A stretch of DNA of 64,000 bases from Chitinophaga polysaccharea (GCF_902150045.1 NZ_CABFVU010000001.1:1612001-1676000), one strand, 5' to 3'; shown: positions 18,501 through 26,073, numbered from the stretch's first letter. Numbers and translations are program-made. The notes: a model not told the origin generated them from the letters alone.

Positions 18501-18815
18501 CAGCGAGCCTACTTTTTCGCTTAGGGAAACGCTTACCGGACCGGGTCCTATCACTGTTTCCAGCGGATCATAACCTACGAAGGAGAACACGAGTGTTTCA
18601 CCTGATTTGGCCATAAGGGAAAAGGTTCCGGAAGGATCTGTGGCAGTACCCCGGTTGCTGCCTTTCACAAACACGGTAACGCCTGGCAGCGCATTGCCGG
18701 AGGCTTTGTCGGTTACTTTACCCGTAACTTTTGTTTGTGCTGATACATTGTTGCCGGCTAATAGCAACAAGAGGCCGCATAGTGCAGCGAGTGCCTGGTA
18801 AAATTGCTTTTTCAT
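15579..18815 (-). CDS. SusC/RagA TonB-linked outer-membrane transporter (locus 1)
   Basis: A 1078-residue TonB-dependent importer working with the SusD behind it. In order: signal peptide ending in VSAQ (about residue 27), a carboxypeptidase-regulatory-like beta-sandwich (VTGKVTDKASGNALPGVTV to FVGYDPLE, about 30-95), the SusC-type motif EEVVVTGYASQKKKDLTGSV before the plug (NQLQGQVSGVTILG; YVVDGVPI; ILKDAGAASIYGARAANGVIIITTKRG), then the 22-strand barrel ending in a terminal aromatic (VNVTF). There is no STN domain, so it is not driven by an anti-sigma relay. Upstream lies a nearly 600-bp gene-free region with no regulator gene, unlike locus 2. Confidence 0.95.
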   Translation of the reverse strand: MKKQFYQALAALCGLLLLLAGNNVSAQTKVTGKVTDKASGNALPGVTVFVKGSNRGTATDPSGTFSLMAKSGETLVFSFVGYDPLETVIGPGPVSVSLSEKVGSLEEVVVTGYASQKKKDLTGSVSIVKVENLTKQPTSQIANQLQGQVSGVTILGSGQPGQEPQVKIRGVNTFGNNTPLYVVDGVPISNLTDVNPNDVQTMQVLKDAGAASIYGARAANGVIIITTKRGTGKVKVSYDGYYGTQRPKSGNVWNILSPQEQANLKWMAIANTTPNPVYNDEQYGSGATPRLPDYIAPQGAMEGDPGTDPSTYFVNPNYKVASDVDAFHRIVKANKSGTDWFHEIFKPAPITSHNISVAGGGDIGSYFFSFYYFNQQGTLTNTYNKRYAVRANSTYNITNKIRVGENLEYSLINNPQIGALTEGSGIGMAFREMPIIPVHDIKGNYAGSFGKGLGNARNPVAIQDRFGTTKTLANRLLGNVFAEADILNHFTLRTSFGGEIYSFNNHSFTLPEYENAENNKVNSYTENSGTGYDWTWTNTLTYHQNFDKVHDLKVLIGTEAFDNQGSTVGGSNLDYFTFDPDFTNLSTGFGTPTNYSGRFSDGLFSLFARVDYSYKDRYLLGALIRRDGSSRFGSSNRYGNFPAVSAAWRLTQEEFMKGISWLSDLKIRGGWGIMGNQINVDPQNSFTAYGFHKGNSFYDLKGTGNTIMQGFYRTRIGNPDAKWESNVNANIGIDATLFKGALEITADYYRKDVRDLLYNPELPGVYGIANAPYVNVAQMKNKGFDFSATANLNLTKDLKLDLNGNFTTYNNEIVRISDAAPYFDQEQRRFNGTFIIRNAIGQSISEFFGYKVDGFWNSQAEIDAANEATRKQYNNNSLVYQTDTKPGRFKYADVNGDGRITEADRTYLGNPNPKFSYGLNIGLTYKAWDFSMFLYGVQGNKIWNQVKWWTDFYPSFEGAKSKTALYDSWLPTRQNAKAPIQETSPSFSTSNVPNSYFVENGSYLRAKNMMLGYTIPSNVLSRVGITKFRVYAQAANLFTITKYSGIDPEITGGTSNFGVDEGAYPNQRQYLLGVNVTF

Positions 18816-19412
18816 AACGTGATTTAAGGGAAACGTTTAAGAAAAATTGTTAGTAAATAAGGATTCCTATCTATCTGTCACCTTATTGAACAGTCACAAC
18901 TTTGCATACAGAACCCGTTCCCGCTGCATTTCATTTTTACAGCAGGTTAATTTTCAATAAATACAAAGCATTAGTTTTTATCACCCGTGCATGATGCGCT
19001 ACACGGCGTCAAAAAAGAAAATAGTGTCCGATCAACAGTTAAACAAAAACTACGATTTTAAAAGAATGAATGAACTATAAAACAAACACTAATGGTCAAG
19101 CTGATTTAGGTCATCCGACTGTTGTTTAATTGTTTACGATAGTGAATTCAATACAATAATTAATAATTAGTGAGAATCTTTTGCTCTAGTAACAAACATT
19201 TCAATCTCAGATTTTGGTTCTCACGTGGAACGATGTAATGAACCGAATATATAACATTATTTTAGCCTAAACAAGTGGTCTTTTAACATTTTCTTTAAAA
19301 GTGACAAAATTGCAGACTGTCATTCCACTATTCCACACTGCCGGGATAAAATAATACAAGGAATATGCTTTTGAAATTCTTTTGTGTATGTTTAAGCCCT
19401 AATCTTTGCGTC
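18816..19412. other. Long regulatory gap between susC (locus 1) and the TMEM220-like gene
   Basis: This 597-bp divergent gap has no credible reading frame. It is AT-rich and includes runs of CAAA-containing strings on plus (19043-19092) that could be -33 elements of a minus-strand promoter, but no exact TAnnTTTG partner at 19-nt spacing was found. It must hold the promoters of both flanking genes. Confidence 0.4.
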
Positions 19413-19787
19413 ATGAAAATATTGAATGTTGTGTTTTGCCTGATGTTTGTTTTGTTTGCAGGCTTGCAGTATAACGATCCTGATCCTTACGTGTGGATGC
19501 CCATCTACCTTTACAGTGCCCTGCTTTGCTGGCTGGCTTCGCGTAACCGCTTTTACCCGAAATGGTATATTGCGGGTATACTGGTATACCTGGCCTACGC
19601 CATATATAAGTTCTTTGACCAGAACGGTGTGGAAGACTGGTTCACCAAACACAATGCAGAGAACCTTGCTGAAACCATGAAAGCTACCAAACCCTGGATT
19701 GAAGAAACACGGGAATTCTTTGGATTGTTCATTTGCATTGGCGCATTGGCGATAAATTATTTTTACGCGAAGAAAAAGCGCGCGTAG
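19413..19787 (+). CDS. TMEM220-like transmembrane protein
   Basis: A 124-residue protein from ATG 19413 (an upstream frame to 19365 adds residues without family likeness). It has four predicted membrane helices: ILNVVFCLMFVLFAGL, YLYSALLCWLAS, WYIAGILVYLAYAIY and FGLFICIGALAINYFY. The segment LQYNDPDPYVWMPIY after helix 1 is the signature of the TMEM220 family, shared with animals and common in Bacteroidota; no function is established. A charged segment (KATKPWIEETREF) precedes the last helix. A small 6-bp GC hairpin (19788-19802) begins right at the stop, followed directly by the left arm of a large inverted-repeat element. Confidence 0.8.
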   Translation: MKILNVVFCLMFVLFAGLQYNDPDPYVWMPIYLYSALLCWLASRNRFYPKWYIAGILVYLAYAIYKFFDQNGVEDWFTKHNAENLAETMKATKPWIEETREFFGLFICIGALAINYFYAKKKRA

Positions 19788-19802
19788 ATCGCCTTCGGCG
19801 AT

Positions 19803-20085
19803 GCGAGTTTTGTCCTGGAACACTGATTACGCTGATTATACTGATTAGTTTGATTTTATTTTTTGGGATTTTTAGAGATAAGCGGATATGTTCGTTTATG
19901 CCTTTCCTTAAAAGATAGCAATAAGGCAAATCTGCATAATCCGATGAAAGCGATGGTTATTATAATTATTAAGGGAGATAAGAGTGGTATTCGCTCTTAT
20001 CTCCCTTAATAATTTATAAAATTAAAAAATAAAATCAAACTAATCAGTATAATCAGCGTAATCAGTGTTCCAAGACAAAATTCGC
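19803..20085. repeat. Composite inverted-repeat element 1
   Basis: A 62-bp left arm (19803-19864) and a 62-bp right arm (20024-20085) are inverted copies with only two mismatches. Each arm holds a 9-bp periodic core (four units of the form nnTGATTAn). Between the arms sits a perfect 20-bp hairpin (19965-19984 with 19994-20013, 9-nt loop) with the core AAGGGAGATAAGAG. There is no reading frame inside. The element fills the whole space between two convergent genes, starting 15 bp after one stop and ending 2 bp before the other. A related element lies at 23812-24378. It could be a MITE-like or REP-like mobile repeat or a two-way terminator. Confidence 0.85.
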
Positions 20086-20087
20086 GA

Positions 20088-22325
20088 TCAGAGCGAAATT
20101 TCCTGCGGGCCTCCATACAAAGTGATCTCTTTACCACGCCAGCGGAATTTGCCGGTTATACCGAACGGGACTACAACGGTACCGGTTACACGATTATTCT
20201 TAAATATCAGGTCTACCTTAATTAAACCCTCGGGGTGTACCATAGTAGCTTTTACCTGCGGCGATGTGCCGGGATCTGGTGCAATCAATACTGTTCTGAA
20301 GCCATAGGAAGCCGGTTGGATACCTGCGGTGATACCCAGCAGGAAAAGATTGGCCACAGCAGCATTTGCCTGGTAAGCTGCAGCGTTGTTTTGTTCCAGC
20401 AGTATTGCGAGCGACTGCAATTCGGCAGGGAAAGTTTCTGTAACACCGGTTTCCTGCATTGCTTTAAAAATATAATACTTTTCGCGCAGCGATTCTTCCC
20501 CGGGCGTTTTTTCAGCCAGTAAACGCTGCATTACATTTTTCACCTGCCGGGGCGGTACTGCCTGTGCCAGCACCGCCATGGCATTGGTATAACGGGAAAA
20601 TGTTTTCTTTGCTGCGGTTTCTGCATACAATCCTTTCCCTGCATCATAACACTGCTGGTACCATACCTCCCTCAGTTTATCGGCCGTGCGTGTATAGGTA
20701 AGCGAGTCGGTCGTTTTATCGCAATAACCAGCAATAACAGCCGCCTGACGGAGGGCATACAGGTACTGACCCGTGGCTGGCGACAATGCCACACTATCGT
20801 CGTAAGGCATACTGCCAGGCAGGCCCGTAGCCGGGTCCTGGTAGCGATCCACCCAGTCGAGGATGCTGCGTATCCCGGGAAAACATTGTTTCGCTAATTC
20901 CTTATCCGCCCTGTAAAGTAAATAATCCTGAACAGCACCGATCCATGCCAGTGCATCCGTTACTGATACCAGCCGGTCGTTCGACGGGTAACGGGAACGG
21001 ACCAGTCCTTCCGGAATGCGCGACTGATCCGTTTGTACCAACGCATTTCTCAACAGTCGATCATCTCCCGAAAAAAAACTGATGGCAAGCCCCTGGATAC
21101 GGGCATCCTGTATGTATTGCAGTTGCTCGCTGAAAGGATCATTGTACAGGTTATCCTGCGCTCCGTTAAGTGCGGCTCTTTTGCCGGCCGCCCACAGCGA
21201 GTCGGCCATTGCGCCGGCGCTGAAAGCCGACCTGTCGTTCAGCAGGTACTGCGTATATACGTTGTAGTAATCGACCAATGTGAGGGGCGACCGCCCCGTT
21301 TCGATATCCAGCTGCACATACCTGAAACTTCTATAGCCCGAGGGCGTGAATTTACGACGGGTGCCGCCATCCGGGTGTATTATATCCTTTATCACCGTAC
21401 TGCTGGCATATGCCGGCCGGTAGGTAATGCTGATAGCTGCTTCCAATCCGCCGCTGATCAGCATTTCAGGGAAGCCGATGGTTTGCTGCCCGGCATCGAG
21501 CAGCAGTGTCACTTTTCGTTTAGCCGGTATAGTTAGTGGAGATGTACCTTTCAGCAACCCCATGCCTGCGGTTGCGCCCTGTTGTGAAACAATAGCGGGG
21601 AACGATTGCCGCTCCTGGTGCAGGCGGCCAATGGGCGATGGCATAAGTAAAGGCCAGCTGCCCGCGCTACGACCTTGCAGGGCCACCCCGGCAGCAGTTG
21701 TGGCAACCTCCCAGGCGCTATCATTATATGCAGGCTGTTCCCAGCCCCAGGGATGATACTGTGCCGTGATGCTATCGCCGTGATAAGCGCCGTAGAAAAC
21801 ATTATCCGCGGTTATTACCGGGGCGGGGTGTAGGGATTCATCTTCCATTACCTTCCAGGAGGCCGTTCCGGTATTGATAATAGCCGCCTCCCTGGGCGTA
21901 TGTCCCTGGATCAGCAGGCCCGTTGCTTTGCTGAACTGGCCCCGTGGCATATGCGGGCCGAAGTTCACTACTTCCGCAGCAATGATGTTGGGGCCATATT
22001 TCAGGTAAGCGCTGATATCGATAGTTTCGTAATACCAGTTGGCCAGGTCGGATCGTGCAGGTCCCATGCCGGCTAACCGGCCGTTTACATACAAACGGTA
22101 ACGGTTATCCGCAGAGAGATGAATAATAAAGGGGCCGGAATAATTGAGCAGCTGGAACTGTTTCCGGAAAAGGAACACGCCGTAGGCGGAAGGAGTGGCA
22201 TCGCCGGCCGTGATCCACCGGGCGTCCCAGCGGGTGGGAATATTACCGTTCTTTTCCTGCGCTGGCAGGGCGGTGGCCAATCCCATGAGTGCCGGCAACA
22301 ACAGGCATCGTAACAGGTATTTCAT
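20088..22325 (-). CDS. GH78-like alpha-L-rhamnosidase family protein
   Basis: A 745-residue secreted protein with a signal peptide ending in ALPAQ. The N-terminal part (about 35-135) is a jelly-roll like that of rhamnosidases: WITAGDATPSAYGVFLFRKQF, ADNRYRLYVNGRLAGMGPAR, YGPNIIAAEVVNFG. The catalytic (alpha/alpha)6 barrel starts near residue 370 and includes DPFSEQLQYIQDARIQG, which corresponds to the GH78 segment with acidic residues around the general acid, and VSVTDALAWIGAVQDYL. It should release alpha-L-rhamnose or a related sugar in the periplasm, although the active site is divergent enough that substrate is open. It is a single gene, ending 2 bp from the repeat element; no SusCD pair adjoins it. 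Confidence 0.75.
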   Translation of the reverse strand: MKYLLRCLLLPALMGLATALPAQEKNGNIPTRWDARWITAGDATPSAYGVFLFRKQFQLLNYSGPFIIHLSADNRYRLYVNGRLAGMGPARSDLANWYYETIDISAYLKYGPNIIAAEVVNFGPHMPRGQFSKATGLLIQGHTPREAAIINTGTASWKVMEDESLHPAPVITADNVFYGAYHGDSITAQYHPWGWEQPAYNDSAWEVATTAAGVALQGRSAGSWPLLMPSPIGRLHQERQSFPAIVSQQGATAGMGLLKGTSPLTIPAKRKVTLLLDAGQQTIGFPEMLISGGLEAAISITYRPAYASSTVIKDIIHPDGGTRRKFTPSGYRSFRYVQLDIETGRSPLTLVDYYNVYTQYLLNDRSAFSAGAMADSLWAAGKRAALNGAQDNLYNDPFSEQLQYIQDARIQGLAISFFSGDDRLLRNALVQTDQSRIPEGLVRSRYPSNDRLVSVTDALAWIGAVQDYLLYRADKELAKQCFPGIRSILDWVDRYQDPATGLPGSMPYDDSVALSPATGQYLYALRQAAVIAGYCDKTTDSLTYTRTADKLREVWYQQCYDAGKGLYAETAAKKTFSRYTNAMAVLAQAVPPRQVKNVMQRLLAEKTPGEESLREKYYIFKAMQETGVTETFPAELQSLAILLEQNNAAAYQANAAVANLFLLGITAGIQPASYGFRTVLIAPDPGTSPQVKATMVHPEGLIKVDLIFKNNRVTGTVVVPFGITGKFRWRGKEITLYGGPQEISL

Positions 22326-22465
22326 AGAAGGAGGTTATAGGTAGTCAGGATATATCGATCGCATACAAATATATTAAATATATTATTAAGATGAATAAGG
22401 CCGTGCGAAGAGTCTGCCACCGCTGGAAAATGTTCGTATATTCATCCTCCCTTAAAACTCACCAG

Positions 22466-23004
22466 ATGAAAAAAACGCTATTAAACCGGACCCGGGATAT
22501 TACTCCACTTATATCAACCTTGTACCGGACGTAGACCTTAAAACCGCGCTGGAGCAGTCGTTGCAAACACTGAACGAATTAGATGCAGCAGCGCTGGAGC
22601 CATTGGGTAATTATGCCTATGGACCAGATAAATGGCCCCTGAAGAATGTGCTTCAGCATATTACCGATACGGAGCGGGTATTTTCTTTCCGTGCCTTGTT
22701 ATTTGCGCGGAAAGACACCCAGGTGCCGCCGGGAATGGAACAGGACGACTATGCCGCCAATGCGGAAATAGATGAGCGGAGCGTAGCAGAAATACTGGCG
22801 GAGCTGAAAGCAGTGCGTAATGCCAGTATTATGCAGTTCAACAATTTTTCAGAAGCAGCACTGTTAAGAACCGGTATGAGCTGGAAAACGGAACTTTCGG
22901 TACTTGCACTTGGATTTGCGATAGCAGGGCACCAGGCACATCATCTGAACATACTCCGTGAAAAGTACCTCCAGCCCAATTCTAACATGAAGGTTAGTAT
23001 TTAA
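22466..23004 (+). CDS. DinB family protein with a frameshift in the start-proximal A7 tract
   Basis: The DinB four-helix bundle is clear from 22486 on: PDPGYYSTYINLVPDVDL, then NVLQHITDTERVFSFRA and GHQAHHLNILREKY, with the three metal His residues intact. The natural start, however, is ATG 22466, which is out of frame. After it comes a run of seven A (22469-22475); eight would give M-K-K-N-A-I-K-P-D-P-G and join the frames exactly. As read, translation in frame needs a weak TTG start at 22561, losing about 30 conserved residues. Either one A is missing in the sequence, slippage on the A-tract repairs it, or the gene is inactive. DinB-like proteins are metal-binding, often thiol- or stress-linked enzymes. 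Confidence 0.75.
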
Positions 23005-23042
23005 CAATTATCACTCCTCTTCTTTACCTGGGTTAACCGGTC

Positions 23043-23050
23043 TAGTTTTG
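23043..23050 (+). promoter_or_regulatory. Candidate -7 box upstream of the SDR gene
   Basis: TAGTTTTG is an exact TAnnTTTG match 20 bp before the ATG at 23071. A -33 element is weak: TTTA lies 16 bp upstream rather than TTTG at 19. Confidence 0.4.
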
Positions 23051-23070
23051 CCAGCATAAAATCATTTATT

Positions 23071-23811
23071 ATGAAACGTCTGGAAAATAAGATAGCCCTG
23101 GTAACAGGAGGTAGTCGCGGTATGGGCGCCGCCATTGTAAAACGTTTGGCTGGAGATGGCGCCACGGTAGTATTTACCTATGTAAAAGGTGCTGCGCCGG
23201 CAGCAGCGCTGGTGGAGGAGTTAACTGTCCAAGGGCAGAAAGTGACCGCAATAGCGGCAGACAGCGCCGATGTGAACGCGGTGATCGCGGCGGTGGATCA
23301 TACCGTTAACAGTTATGGCCGTATAGACATACTCGTTAACAACGCCGGCACTGCAGTAATGAAAGAATTTTCAGATTATACCCTGGAAGATTACGAGCAT
23401 ACAATGGCCGTAAACACCCGTGCAGTATTTATGGCCACCCAGGCAGCTACGCGGCATATGGGCAGCGGCGGCAGGATCATCACTATCGGCAGCTGTATGG
23501 CCGACCGTGTAGTGGGGCCGCAAGGTACGTTGTACAGCATGAGCAAATCCGCGCTTACAGCTTTCAATAAAGGGCTGGCACGCGACCTGGGGGCAAGGGG
23601 CATCACCACCAACCTGGTACAACCCGGACCGGTAGATACAGATATGAACCCCGCTGATGGCCCTCATGCGGAGTATCAGCGCCAGCATATTGCACTGGGC
23701 CACTATGGCACCGCCACTGATGTTGCCGACCTGGTAGGTTTCCTGGCGGGCCCGGAAAGTGGATTTATCAATGGTTCTGCACTGACGATTGACGGAGGAC
23801 TAAATAGTTAA
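23071..23811 (+). CDS. SDR family oxidoreductase
   Basis: A 246-residue classical short-chain dehydrogenase/reductase. The cofactor motif TGGSRGMG is at residues 12-19, NNAG follows the central strand, the catalytic Ser lies in GSCMADRV, and YSMSK supplies Tyr155 and Lys159. The C-terminal part DMNPADGP and FINGSALTIDGGLNS resembles the 3-oxoacyl-ACP reductase (FabG) branch, but many such proteins act on other alcohols and ketones, so substrate is unknown. Segment 36-40 of the Rossmann fold (FTYVKGA) suggests NADP(H). It is a single gene; its stop is followed immediately by composite repeat element 2. Confidence 0.92.
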   Translation: MKRLENKIALVTGGSRGMGAAIVKRLAGDGATVVFTYVKGAAPAAALVEELTVQGQKVTAIAADSADVNAVIAAVDHTVNSYGRIDILVNNAGTAVMKEFSDYTLEDYEHTMAVNTRAVFMATQAATRHMGSGGRIITIGSCMADRVVGPQGTLYSMSKSALTAFNKGLARDLGARGITTNLVQPGPVDTDMNPADGPHAEYQRQHIALGHYGTATDVADLVGFLAGPESGFINGSALTIDGGLNS

Positions 23812-24378
23812 GCGGAAATTGTCCTGGAACACTGATTATGATGATTATAATGATTAGCTTGATTTTATTTTTAGATTTTGTTTGTAAAATCAGGGGAGAT
23901 ATTGGGAGATAGAACATTAGGCTTTTTACTATAAGGGAGATATGAGCTTTTTATTCGCTTATATCTCCCTTAGTAGTTATAAAAAATATAATCACTTTCT
24001 CTCTCCAGGGATAAAATCAAACAAATCGACGTAATCAATGTTTCAGGGCAAATTTCCCACTGTGGGCGGCTTCAAAATAGATTGGCAAATAATTTCTTTA
24101 TCTACCAAAAAGTAAAGTCAAACTAATCAGCGCATTCAATGCTCCCGGCCAATCCCCGCTGAAGCTGGCTTCCAAAAAACAACAGCCGGTAGTCACTTTT
24201 ATCTACCCAAAAAAATAAATCAAACAAATCATTATAATCATCATAATCAGTGTTCCAAGACAAATTCCCCTGCCTGAATGCGAAACCATAAACAGCAAAC
24301 AATCGCTTTATCCCCCCAAAAATAAAATCAAACTAATCACCATAATCATCATAATCAGTGTTCCAAGACAAATTCCCC
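23812..24378. repeat. Composite inverted-repeat element 2 with a tandem right-arm array
   Basis: The left arm 23812-23872 is related to element 1. A hairpin follows at 23932-23947 with 23957-23972, core TAAGGGAGATAT, one G:T pair. Four right-arm copies stand at about 24011-24057, 24107-24157, 24210-24270 and 24318-24378, spaced 96-108 bp. The last matches the left arm inverted at 55 of 61 positions; the first two are decayed and have one 9-bp unit fewer. The spacers between copies share only loose similarity. No reading frame is present. The array ends 9 bp before the marR promoter. Confidence 0.82.
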
Positions 24379-24387
24379 ACCCACAAA

Positions 24388-24418
24388 TTTGGTAATTTGA
24401 AAAATACACCTACCTTTG
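24388..24418 (+). promoter_or_regulatory. Promoter of the marR-doxX-yceI genes
   Basis: TTTG (24388-24391), a 19-bp spacer, and TACCTTTG (24411-24418) match the Bacteroidota primary sigma consensus TTTG-N19-TAnnTTTG exactly. The start ATG follows 29 bp later. Confidence 0.8.
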
Positions 24419-24430
24419 TTGTATAAACAA
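24419..24430. promoter_or_regulatory. Candidate MarR operator at the marR start site
   Basis: TTGTATAAACAA is a near-perfect palindrome placed directly after the -7 box, where binding would block transcription. The same 12-mer with one change recurs before doxX at 24919. Confidence 0.6.
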
Positions 24431-24447
24431 TAGTTGTAAATGTAATT

Positions 24448-24900
24448 ATGAAACTGGAAGAGGAACTGAAGCAGACCCGGTTTAAGGACGAATACCAGAA
24501 AGCCATGCTGAATATCATATTTACCGGCAATTGGCTGGAAGTATGGACTTCACAGATACTGAAGCAATACGACCTGTCGAGCCAGCAATTCAATGTATTA
24601 CGGATACTTCGCGGAAGCAGTCCAAGCCCCTTAAACCTCCTGGATATACAGGAGCGAATGATGGACAGGATGAGCAATGCCACCCGGCTGGTGGAAAAAC
24701 TCCGCCAGAAGGGCTTACTTACCCGTAAGCAGTGCGACAGTAACCGCAGGAAAGTGGAAATTGAGATCACCGAAAAAGGACAGGCCCTGTTAAAGGAACT
24801 CGATCCTGTAATGGAGAAAAGCCACCTGGAACTAACACAAAAGCTCACTGTAGCAGAAGTGAATACCATCAACAAATTACTGGATAAACTCCGCGACTGA
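24448..24900 (+). CDS. MarR family transcriptional regulator
   Basis: A 150-residue MarR-type winged-helix repressor. The N-terminal helix leads to QYDLSSQQFNVLRILRGSSP, the recognition-helix region DIQERMMDRMSNATRLVEKLRQKGLL, the wing TRKQCDSNRRKVEIEITEKGQALL, and a C-terminal dimer helix. No cysteine-rich sensor motif stands out, although Cys in RKQCDSNRRK sits in the wing. It heads a probable operon with doxX and yceI, and the palindromes at 24419 and 24919 suggest it controls both its own promoter and a second one before doxX. MarR/DoxX/YceI sets in Bacteroidota are usually linked to redox, quinone or antibiotic stress; the ligand is unknown. Confidence 0.92.
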   Translation: MKLEEELKQTRFKDEYQKAMLNIIFTGNWLEVWTSQILKQYDLSSQQFNVLRILRGSSPSPLNLLDIQERMMDRMSNATRLVEKLRQKGLLTRKQCDSNRRKVEIEITEKGQALLKELDPVMEKSHLELTQKLTVAEVNTINKLLDKLRD

Positions 24901-24918
24901 TTTTTTTTGCCCTAACAC

Positions 24919-24930
24919 TTGTATATACAA
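24919..24930. promoter_or_regulatory. Candidate MarR operator before doxX
   Basis: TTGTATATACAA is a perfect 12-bp palindrome in the 58-bp gap between marR and doxX. It differs by one base from the palindrome at the marR promoter, exactly 500 bp upstream. Its place suggests an internal regulated promoter for doxX-yceI. Confidence 0.6.
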
Positions 24931-24958
24931 TAAAAGTACAAACGCTAATAAATATCTT

Positions 24959-25393
24959 ATGTTCAAAAGAATACTTCGCACAGACGATCATCTCACATCC
25001 TTTATTATCCGTATTACCGTGGCCCTGGTAATGTTGCCCCACGGCGCCCAGAAATTACTCGGCATGTTCGGCGGCTATGGATTCAAAGCCACTATGAGCT
25101 ACTTCACTTCCCAGGGCACACCGGCTATCCTTGCTTTTCTTGTCATCTTTACCGAGAGCATCGGTTCCCTGCTGCTGCTTTTGGGATTTACTACCAGAAT
25201 ATGGGCAGCAATGCTGACCGTTATCATGCTGGTAGCCATGAATATTCACTCTGCCAACGGATTCTTTATGAACTGGGGCGGTACACAACCGGGAGAAGGA
25301 TTTGAATATCACTTACTGGTGATCGGTATCAACATTGCCCTGATCATCAAAGGCGCCGGACGCTGGTCTGTTGACCGTCAGCTTTCCAAATAA
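24959..25393 (+). CDS. DoxX family membrane protein
   Basis: A 144-residue inner-membrane protein of the DoxX/DoxD group with four hydrophobic helices: IIRITVALVMLPHGAQKLLGMF, AILAFLVIFTESIGSLLLLLGF, IWAAMLTVIMLVAMNIHSA and YHLLVIGINIALIIKGAG. The HGAQKLLGMFGG segment after helix 1 is typical of the family. Members occur with thiosulfate or quinone-linked redox systems and with oxidative-stress genes, but the biochemical role of this short form is not known. It is 58 bp after marR, with a palindromic operator between, and 30 bp before the secreted yceI. The downstream gene and shared control suggest a membrane/periplasm stress function. Confidence 0.9.
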   Translation: MFKRILRTDDHLTSFIIRITVALVMLPHGAQKLLGMFGGYGFKATMSYFTSQGTPAILAFLVIFTESIGSLLLLLGFTTRIWAAMLTVIMLVAMNIHSANGFFMNWGGTQPGEGFEYHLLVIGINIALIIKGAGRWSVDRQLSK

Positions 25394-25423
25394 ACAATTA
25401 ACTAAATTCAATAAAAAACAATC

Positions 25424-26011
25424 ATGAAAAAAGGTTTCTTTTTCACCACCCTCCTGGTACTGGCCAGCATCACTACCTTTGCTCAGGTAAAATGGAACGC
25501 GGACCCCGCGCATACCAGCATCATCTTTGGCGTGAAGCATTTAGGCCTGAGCTATGTTCAGGGCCATTTCACTAAATTCAATGGTACCATTGAAACTGCC
25601 GACAGCACCAATTTCCAGAATGCAAAAGTAGATTTCACCGTAGATGCCTCCAGCATCTCCACCGGTGTTGATCAGCGTGACGGGCACCTGAAAACAGATG
25701 ACTTCTTTAATGTGGCTGAATATCCATCCATCACCCTGAAAAGCGTGTCTTTGAAAAAAGTATCAGGAGATAAATATGTATTGTTAGCAGACCTTACTAT
25801 CCGCAACACTACAAAACGTGTAACCTTTGACGTTACTTACAACGGTGTGATCAAAGATCCATGGGGTTTAAGAAGAGCAGGCTTCACTGCAAAAACCACC
25901 ATTAACCGTCTTGATTTCGGCGTAAAATATGCAGACAAATTACCTTCCGGTGTATGGGCAGTAGCACCCACTGTTGATGTCACTGTAAACGTGGAAGCAG
26001 TAAAACAATAG
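25424..26011 (+). CDS. Secreted YceI family lipocalin-like protein
   Basis: A 195-residue periplasmic protein; the signal peptide MKKGFFFTTLLVLASITTFA precedes Q21. The mature part is a YceI beta-barrel: KWNADPAHTSIIFGVKHLG (the DxxHSxxxFxVxH-type opening), SISTGVDQRDGHLKTDDFFNVAEYPSITLKS, and DPWGLRRAGFTAKTTINRLDFG. The family binds long isoprenoids such as polyprenyl chains or quinones inside the barrel. It is the third gene of the marR-doxX-yceI unit and is closed by an intrinsic terminator. A second, leaderless YceI lies at 27478-28002 and is presumably cytosolic, so the strain has one on each side of the membrane. Confidence 0.93.
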   Translation: MKKGFFFTTLLVLASITTFAQVKWNADPAHTSIIFGVKHLGLSYVQGHFTKFNGTIETADSTNFQNAKVDFTVDASSISTGVDQRDGHLKTDDFFNVAEYPSITLKSVSLKKVSGDKYVLLADLTIRNTTKRVTFDVTYNGVIKDPWGLRRAGFTAKTTINRLDFGVKYADKLPSGVWAVAPTVDVTVNVEAVKQ

Positions 26012-26040
26012 TTACAGGTTTAGAGAATATGTTTGAATGG

Positions 26041-26073
26041 CGGTCCCGGTATTAAGCCGGGACCGTTTTGTTT
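26041..26073 (+). terminator. Intrinsic terminator after yceI
   Basis: A 9-bp GC-rich stem (26041-26049 with 26057-26065, arm CGGTCCCGG), 7-nt loop, followed by TTTTGTTT. It ends inside the convergent helicase stop codon region. Confidence 0.85.
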
